Assembly: GCA_002428525.1 (NCBI GenBank)
Contig: DIWU01000030.1
Location: forward strand, 1 to 64,000
DNA length: 64,000 bases
Reading direction: 5' to 3'
Origin: a bacterium UBP14_UBA6098
Lineage (GTDB): Bacteria; UBP14; UBA6098
The notes under the pieces were generated by a model. It ran no database searches, had not been told where the DNA came from, and saw only the letters and a program-made list of their open reading frames with translations. The position numbers and the translations under genes were made by a program. This document shows, one piece after another, positions 59,452-64,000 of the stretch. Position 1 is the first letter of the stretch. The number at the start of each line of letters is the position of its first letter.

Positions 59452-60927
59452 ATGCCAAATAATCTCGCCTTCGAACTCGATAATCCCCCGACCCACCCGG
59501 CCGACAACCCGCGCCGCTCCCCCGAAGAGGCCGTCCTCGACCGCATCGGCCGAATCATCGTCAACCCGGACTTCGACCTCAAGGAGCTGAAAGACGCCGC
59601 CGATGTCCTAAAAAGGCTCGCCGAAACCCCTGAAACCGCGCTGAATTCGCGCCCGGAGCCCTTCTCGCCCTCGCTCTTCCCCCATCAGGCCGAGTTCGTC
59701 AAATCGCGCGCGCGTTTTTCGGCCTTCATCGGCGGCGTCCGAAGCGGGAAAACCTACTCCGGCACCGCAAAGGCACTCTCCCGCGCCTTCCTTCTGCCGA
59801 CCGTCGGCGCCGCTGTCGCCCCGACGGTCGGTATGGCGCGCGATGTCCTCGTCCCGCAATATGCCGAGCTTGCCGCAAACCGAATCGCCAAATGGACATC
59901 CTCCACCGGCGATATGATATTGGACAACGGTAGCAAGATACTCTTCCGTAGCGCCGACAACCCCGAGCGGCTTATGGGCCTTACCCTCGACTGGTTCCAC
60001 CTCGACGAGGCGGCCCAGCTTCCCCGCCGCGTTTGGGAGGTGCTCGTCAACCGCACAATCTCCACCGGCGGCCCGGGGTTTATTACAACCACTCCGCGCG
60101 GCAAAAACTGGGTTTGGCGGCTGGTCGAGGAATGGCGCGACGACCCCGACGCCTCGGCCTTCTTCGCGAAAACCTCCGACAACCCGCTCATCGATTCGGC
60201 CGAGATCGACCGCGCCCGTCGCCAGCTCGACTCGCGCTATTTCCGCCAACAATTCGAGGCCAGCTTCGAGGAGGAGGGCACGCGCGTCTATGAAGACTTC
60301 ACCCCGCAACTCCATGTCCTCGAAGAGTCTTGGCAGATTCGCGACAACTGGCCGATCTACATCGGTGTCGATTTCGGCTGGACGCACCCCTCCGCGCTCA
60401 TCTGGGCACAACTCTCGCCCGAGGGCAAATGGTTCATCTTCGACGAGCTTGTCGAACAGCACCTTCGCCTCGAACGCCTCGCCGCGGCGATCTTGGGCGA
60501 TCCGGTCACCCTCGCCGGCAGGACATTCCGCGCGCGCATTCCCTACTCGAAGGTCGAGCGCATCATCTCCGGCATCGAGGGCCTGCAGTCGAGACAGGAA
60601 TCCGGCGGAGAGTCAGCGCTGTCGGCGCTTTCGAGCTTAGGAATCTCCCGCGCGGTCGCGGCGCGCTCCTCGATCTTGTCGGGGATAAACGCCGTCCGGG
60701 CAAAACTACTCTCCGCAGACAGCGAGGTGAAACTCTTCGTCGATCCGCGATGCCGTCGCCTCATCGACGATTTCTCGGGCTACAAATACCCCGAGGATCG
60801 AAATAGCGAGCCGGATGGCGAGCTTCCCCTCAAGGACGGCATCCACGACCACACAATGGACGCCCTGCGCTACATGATCGAGTTCGTCACGCCGCTTCGC
60901 CAAACAGACTGGCGGTTCGGATTCTAA
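59452..60927 (+). CDS. terL: Phage terminase large subunit
   Basis: 491 residues. ATPase domain: Walker A FIGGVRSGKTYSGTAKAL (about 91-108), Walker B DWFHLDEAAQLPR (about 180), coupling motif FITTTPRGKNW. Nuclease domain: YIGVDFGWTHPSALIWAQ (first Asp, about 305), later LFVDPRCRRLIDDFSGYKYP and the last acidic site IHDHTMDALRYMIEF. It packages DNA into proheads at the portal. No small-terminase gene is visible upstream; the preceding gene is a host cargo gene on the other strand. Confidence 0.92.
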   Translation: MPNNLAFELDNPPTHPADNPRRSPEEAVLDRIGRIIVNPDFDLKELKDAADVLKRLAETPETALNSRPEPFSPSLFPHQAEFVKSRARFSAFIGGVRSGKTYSGTAKALSRAFLLPTVGAAVAPTVGMARDVLVPQYAELAANRIAKWTSSTGDMILDNGSKILFRSADNPERLMGLTLDWFHLDEAAQLPRRVWEVLVNRTISTGGPGFITTTPRGKNWVWRLVEEWRDDPDASAFFAKTSDNPLIDSAEIDRARRQLDSRYFRQQFEASFEEEGTRVYEDFTPQLHVLEESWQIRDNWPIYIGVDFGWTHPSALIWAQLSPEGKWFIFDELVEQHLRLERLAAAILGDPVTLAGRTFRARIPYSKVERIISGIEGLQSRQESGGESALSALSSLGISRAVAARSSILSGINAVRAKLLSADSEVKLFVDPRCRRLIDDFSGYKYPEDRNSEPDGELPLKDGIHDHTMDALRYMIEFVTPLRQTDWRFGF

Positions 60928-61046
60928 TTTCCTCCCCTGAAGAGCGAGTTCAACAGCCCCGCACGGTTCGAACACTATTCTTCCGCGGACATGCAAAACT
61001 CAAATCGCGTTAGCTAAAAAAATTATCACTTTAAAAAAGGAGTGCG

Positions 61047-62468
61047 ATGATGCCAAAATCCCGCGCGGCCGAATGGGTCGAGAGGACCCTTTTAGCCGCT
61101 AAACTCGCCGTCCGAAAGGATTTCAAGGACGAGATCGCCAAACGGATCGACTATTACAACGATAGGCAGATCCCCTATCTGCTCGAGCTCCTCGAACAAA
61201 AATACCGCGATGCCGACGCCCTCGCGCTCGAGCCCGAGTTCGTCAATGTCATCAAGACCATCGTCGATGGAACCGCGCTGGTCTATCGCTCAGGCGCGGC
61301 GCGAGTCCTGACCGGCGGCTCCGGCGAGGTTTCGCCGGAGGAGAAAGCCCTTTGGGACTGGCTGATGTCCGCCTCGAATTACGAGGCGACGATGAAAACC
61401 GTCCACCGCATGGTCAAACTCTGCCGAACCGTGCTTGTCAAACCCTCATTCCGCGGCGGCCGAATCAAGTTCGATATACTGACCCCGGATCAGGTCGATA
61501 TCGTCCAAGACCCGGAAGACCCGACCGAGGCGAGCGCGATTATATACACCCGCCCCCGCGCCGAGACGCTCTGCGCCGACGAGCTCGAGTTTCACTACTG
61601 GGACGCGGCGTCCTACCGCCGCTTCACCGCCGACGGCGTCATCCTCCGAAGCCCGAACAACCCAGAGGGCCTCAACCCCTACGGCGTTCTGCCCTTCGTT
61701 CGCTTCACCGAAACGCTCCCGCTGTCGAGCTTCTTCGTCGATGCCGGCGAGGACCTCACAGTCGTGCAGGACGCAATCAACCTCAAGCTGGTTCAGCTGA
61801 ACCATCTGCTGAAGATGCAGTCCTTCAGCGTGCCGGTGCTCATCGGCTACGACGGCAAGGAGAAGGTTGTCGTCGCGCCCGGGCGGCCGATATGCATCCC
61901 CCTCGGCCAGATCGGCGAGGGCAAGCCCGACTTCAAGTTCGTCTCACCGAACCCGGCAATCTCCGAGTGCCTCGAAGCGATCCGCGAGTCGATCGCGCGG
62001 CTCTCGAACAGCTATCACATCAGCTCCGCGAGCTACTCTATCAGCGGAAGCCAAAAGAGCGGCTTCGCGCTGGTGATGGAGAACCTCGCCCTTTTCGAGG
62101 ATCGCCAGAATGCAGTGCCCTTCTATGAGGACGCCGAGGAGCGGATGTTTGACCTTGTCAAGCAGATTTGGAACACGCACAGCGGCTCGCTTCCGGCCTC
62201 GCATCCCTTCGCGGGAAAGGTCTTCAGCCCGGCAACGCGCCTCTCCGTGACTATCCACGAAGCAAGACTCCCCCAGTCCGCCTCCGATGAGGCCGACGAA
62301 TGGAAGTTCCTTATCGAAAACGGCATGGCAACGCCCATCGATTATATGATGATACGTTTTCAGATGACGCGCGAAGAGGCCGAGGCGAAATTCCGCGAGA
62401 ACCTGCAATGGCGCGAGGCAATCGCTTCGACACAAAACATTGACAAATCTCAGGAGGAGACCGAATGA
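61047..62468 (+). CDS. Phage portal protein (SPP1 gp6-like)
   Basis: 473 residues, AAAAGGAG site before ATGATG. Pattern of SPP1-like portals: RIDYYNDRQIPYLLELLEQK, FVNVIKTIVDGTALVYRSGA, DILTPDQVDIVQDPEDPTEA, and EDLTVVQDAINLKLVQLNHL, then helices leading to the crown region (YSISGSQKSGFALVMENLAL). Forms the dodecameric DNA channel at one vertex. Its stop overlaps the next start by 4 bp. Confidence 0.85.
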   Translation: MMPKSRAAEWVERTLLAAKLAVRKDFKDEIAKRIDYYNDRQIPYLLELLEQKYRDADALALEPEFVNVIKTIVDGTALVYRSGAARVLTGGSGEVSPEEKALWDWLMSASNYEATMKTVHRMVKLCRTVLVKPSFRGGRIKFDILTPDQVDIVQDPEDPTEASAIIYTRPRAETLCADELEFHYWDAASYRRFTADGVILRSPNNPEGLNPYGVLPFVRFTETLPLSSFFVDAGEDLTVVQDAINLKLVQLNHLLKMQSFSVPVLIGYDGKEKVVVAPGRPICIPLGQIGEGKPDFKFVSPNPAISECLEAIRESIARLSNSYHISSASYSISGSQKSGFALVMENLALFEDRQNAVPFYEDAEERMFDLVKQIWNTHSGSLPASHPFAGKVFSPATRLSVTIHEARLPQSASDEADEWKFLIENGMATPIDYMMIRFQMTREEAEAKFRENLQWREAIASTQNIDKSQEETE

Positions 62469-62959
62469 ACGAAGCCTTCGACACCCAAGATGACGATCAG
62501 ATAATCGACCAGCTTGCGGCCAATCCGCAGGACATCGCAAAGCTACTCGCCGCTAAGCGCAAGGCCAATGCCGAGGCCAAGCTCTTCCGCGAGCGCCTCG
62601 AGACCGCCGAGGAGGCCCTCAAAGAACGCGAAACCCTCTCCTCTGAAGTCGAGCGGCTTCGCGCGCGCGGCCTTCGCGACGCCTTCTTCATCGAGGCCCT
62701 GCAAGAGCGAATCAAGCCCAACCGCCTCGAAGCCGCCTTCAAGATCGCGGATTTAGACCTCACCGCGGAGGATCCCGCCACCACTGCCAAGGCCGCCCTC
62801 GGAAGGCTCAAGGAGGGCTTCCCCGAACTCTTCGCCGAGACGCCCCCGCCACCGGAGGTTGACAACGCGGGCTTCTCCCGCGCAAAGCCCGATCCGCTTA
62901 CCGCCGCAAAGGCCTCCGGAAACACGATGGCCATGCTGAAGGCCCTTCGCTCGCAGTAA
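62465..62959 (+). CDS. Probable phage capsid scaffolding protein
   Basis: 164 residues. Acidic start (FDTQDDDQIIDQLAANP), then a long charged coiled-coil stretch (AKRKANAEAKLFRERLETAE, LKERETLSSEVERLRARG) and a Pro-rich tail with SRAKPDPLTAAKASGNTMAM. Size, composition and position between portal and capsid genes fit DUF4355-like scaffolds. Sequence family not certain. Confidence 0.7.
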   Translation: MNEAFDTQDDDQIIDQLAANPQDIAKLLAAKRKANAEAKLFRERLETAEEALKERETLSSEVERLRARGLRDAFFIEALQERIKPNRLEAAFKIADLDLTAEDPATTAKAALGRLKEGFPELFAETPPPPEVDNAGFSRAKPDPLTAAKASGNTMAMLKALRSQ

Positions 62960-62985
62960 AACTACCCGCCCTCCCGTGGCGTCGG

Positions 62986-63034
62986 GATTTCTGCGCTCTC
63001 GGGAAAGCTCGCTTTCCCCGAGAGCCCAGAAATC
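62986..63034. terminator. Long near-perfect hairpin before the capsid gene
   Basis: GATTTCTG-C-GCTCTCGGG (from 62986) pairs with CCCGAGAGC-C-CAGAAATC (to 63034), and AAAGC/GCTTT close the tip, giving a stem of over 20 bp with one mismatch and a 2-nt loop. No U-run follows, so it may be an RNA processing or stability site that favours capsid mRNA. A 14-bp perfect palindrome, CCGCGCATGCGCGG, lies near 63091. Confidence 0.6.
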
Positions 63035-63158
63035 GCCGGCCGGCCGGGCAAAAACACCGTTAATTCGGACATCGCCGCTCCGGCCGGACGGCCCGCGCAT
63101 GCGCGGCCGACGCCCCCGGAAAGCGCCGTTCAACTAAAAAACCAACCGAAAGGAACAA

Positions 63159-64000
63159 ATGAACACATCATACGACTTCGCGAACCTCAAGCGCGACCTT
63201 GGGGAAACCTTCGAGACGCTGTCAAAGGGCAGACACAACCTATTGTCGGTCATCCCGATTGTCGGGCAGGCCAAGAACTACAAGCACGAGTGGCTCGAGG
63301 ATGTCATCGAGCCGACTATCGACGCCCTCGACGGCGCGGTCCTCGACACTGACCTTACTATCGATGTTGACAACGGCTCGAAGTTCGCGGTGGGCGACAT
63401 CCTCGCCTTCGACGGCTATGACGAGGTCGTCCGCGTGACGGCAATCACCGACGACGCTCTGACGGTCTCCCGCGCCTATGGCGGCACCTCGGCGGTCGGC
63501 ATGGCCGATGACACCGTCGTCCGCGTCGTTTCGCGCCCCCGTTCGGAGGGAAGCGATCCGGGCTTCGACGCCGTAGCCGAGCCCTCGAGCGAGTTCAACT
63601 TCACGCAGATTTTCGACCGGACGGCCAAGGTCTCGAAGTCCGCTGTAGCGGCCGAGCACCTCGCGATCGACGATCTCGTCGATTTCCATGTCAAGCACCA
63701 CCTCGAGCTACTTCAGATCGAGATGAACGCCGCGGCGATCTACGGCCGCCGCTACGCCAACACCTCCGACGCCTCGATTCCGCGGACAATGGGCGGCATC
63801 CTCTACTTCCTCGATCAGGCCGGCGGGAATGTCATCGACAATTCCGCCGCGGCGCTTTCCGCCGAGGACCTGAACGACCTCATCGAGATGATCGCCGCAG
63901 ATGGCGGCAGGCCGGACCTTCTCGTCTGCAACACGATTCAGGCGCGCGCTATCTCGGCCTTCAATGCCGAGTCCGGCTCGGCGCCCATTGTCAGAACCAC
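63159..64000 (+). CDS. Phage major capsid protein, SU10 type (partial)
   Basis: 280 codons to the window end, incomplete at the 3' side. Starts MNTSYDFANLKRDLGETFE after AAAGGAAC. HK97-fold capsid of the SU10/DUF5309 kind: HNLLSVIPIVGQAKNYKHEW, SEFNFTQIFDRTAKVSKSAV, then LELLQIEMNAAAIYGRRYA, RTMGGILYFLDQAGG and PDLLVCNTIQARAISAFNAE. These follow the family order (N-arm, TQIF block, helix with Glu/Arg, RxMGG). About the last 50-60 residues are probably missing. Confidence 0.82.
   Translation, partial: MNTSYDFANLKRDLGETFETLSKGRHNLLSVIPIVGQAKNYKHEWLEDVIEPTIDALDGAVLDTDLTIDVDNGSKFAVGDILAFDGYDEVVRVTAITDDALTVSRAYGGTSAVGMADDTVVRVVSRPRSEGSDPGFDAVAEPSSEFNFTQIFDRTAKVSKSAVAAEHLAIDDLVDFHVKHHLELLQIEMNAAAIYGRRYANTSDASIPRTMGGILYFLDQAGGNVIDNSAAALSAEDLNDLIEMIAADGGRPDLLVCNTIQARAISAFNAESGSAPIVRT

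Noticed and set aside
59173..59452. tRNA or attachment site at the host-phage boundary
   Set aside because: No cloverleaf or CCA end could be folded by eye, and no direct repeat was seen with the visible phage side.

Overview
The window is a chromosomal fragment of an uncultured-type, Gram-negative bacterium. At least nine secreted proteins end in a C-terminal sorting domain of the type IX secretion (T9SS) kind: a PNPFN motif, then a YD(I)xGR strand, then W...GVYxxRA and a basic last strand. This style is known from Bacteroidota and from FCB-group and neighbouring candidate phyla (for example Cloacimonadota, WOR-3, TA06). The S10 ribosomal protein operon has a non-Bacteroidota arrangement, so I favour a candidate phylum and do not name a species. 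Base composition is moderately GC-rich. Vegetative promoters look like sigma-70 (TTGACA-17-TATAAT).

Layout. 1-300: a minisatellite with an exact 21-bp period. 0.4-16.7 kb (minus strand): a run of T9SS cargo genes. It has two tandemly duplicated paralogs, an LVIVD beta-propeller gene split by an in-frame TAA, a delta-60-like repeat protein, a decayed 3' gene end next to a nested palindromic element, and two C25 (gingipain-like) proteins. 16.7-21.1 kb: an 8-oxoguanine deaminase-like amidohydrolase, divergent from an acyl-CoA synthetase and a polytopic membrane protein. 21.1-30.5 kb (minus): a 1966-residue modular surface protein with a gliding-type (type B) sorting domain, followed after a few bases by an outer-membrane barrel/OmpA fusion and a small membrane-anchored protein. 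This resembles the SprB/SprF pairing of Bacteroidota. 30.6-33.5 kb: a CaCA exchanger, SurE and exonuclease III. 33.6-43.2 kb (minus): one almost gapless run from rpsJ through rpmC into acpP-fabF-rnc, a HicB-like orphan, a tautomerase, an acyl-CoA dehydrogenase and a second CaCA exchanger. 43.5-45.5 kb: PhoH/PIN protein and an unknown protein. 45.4-49.9 kb (minus): TolB-like lipoprotein, class V aminotransferase, a ZnuA-like lipoprotein that has lost its metal-ligand histidines, and FolC. 50.0-59.2 kb: a glycosyltransferase, two more T9SS cargo proteins, a metallo-beta-lactamase-fold protein, a class I glutamine amidotransferase and a propeller lipoprotein. 59.4-64.0 kb (plus): a tailed-phage head module (large terminase, portal, scaffold-like protein, SU10-type major capsid protein) that runs off the window end.

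Two themes stand out. First, cell-surface export: cargo with sorting domains, a shared Cys-bearing Ig-like module that alternates in two forms, and a giant-adhesin/barrel locus that may be its outer-membrane partner. Second, small palindromic repeats sit in frame inside the sorting-domain coding sequence of several cargo genes, so they add linker peptides without breaking the frame. No tRNA, rRNA, transposase, integrase or CRISPR array was seen.
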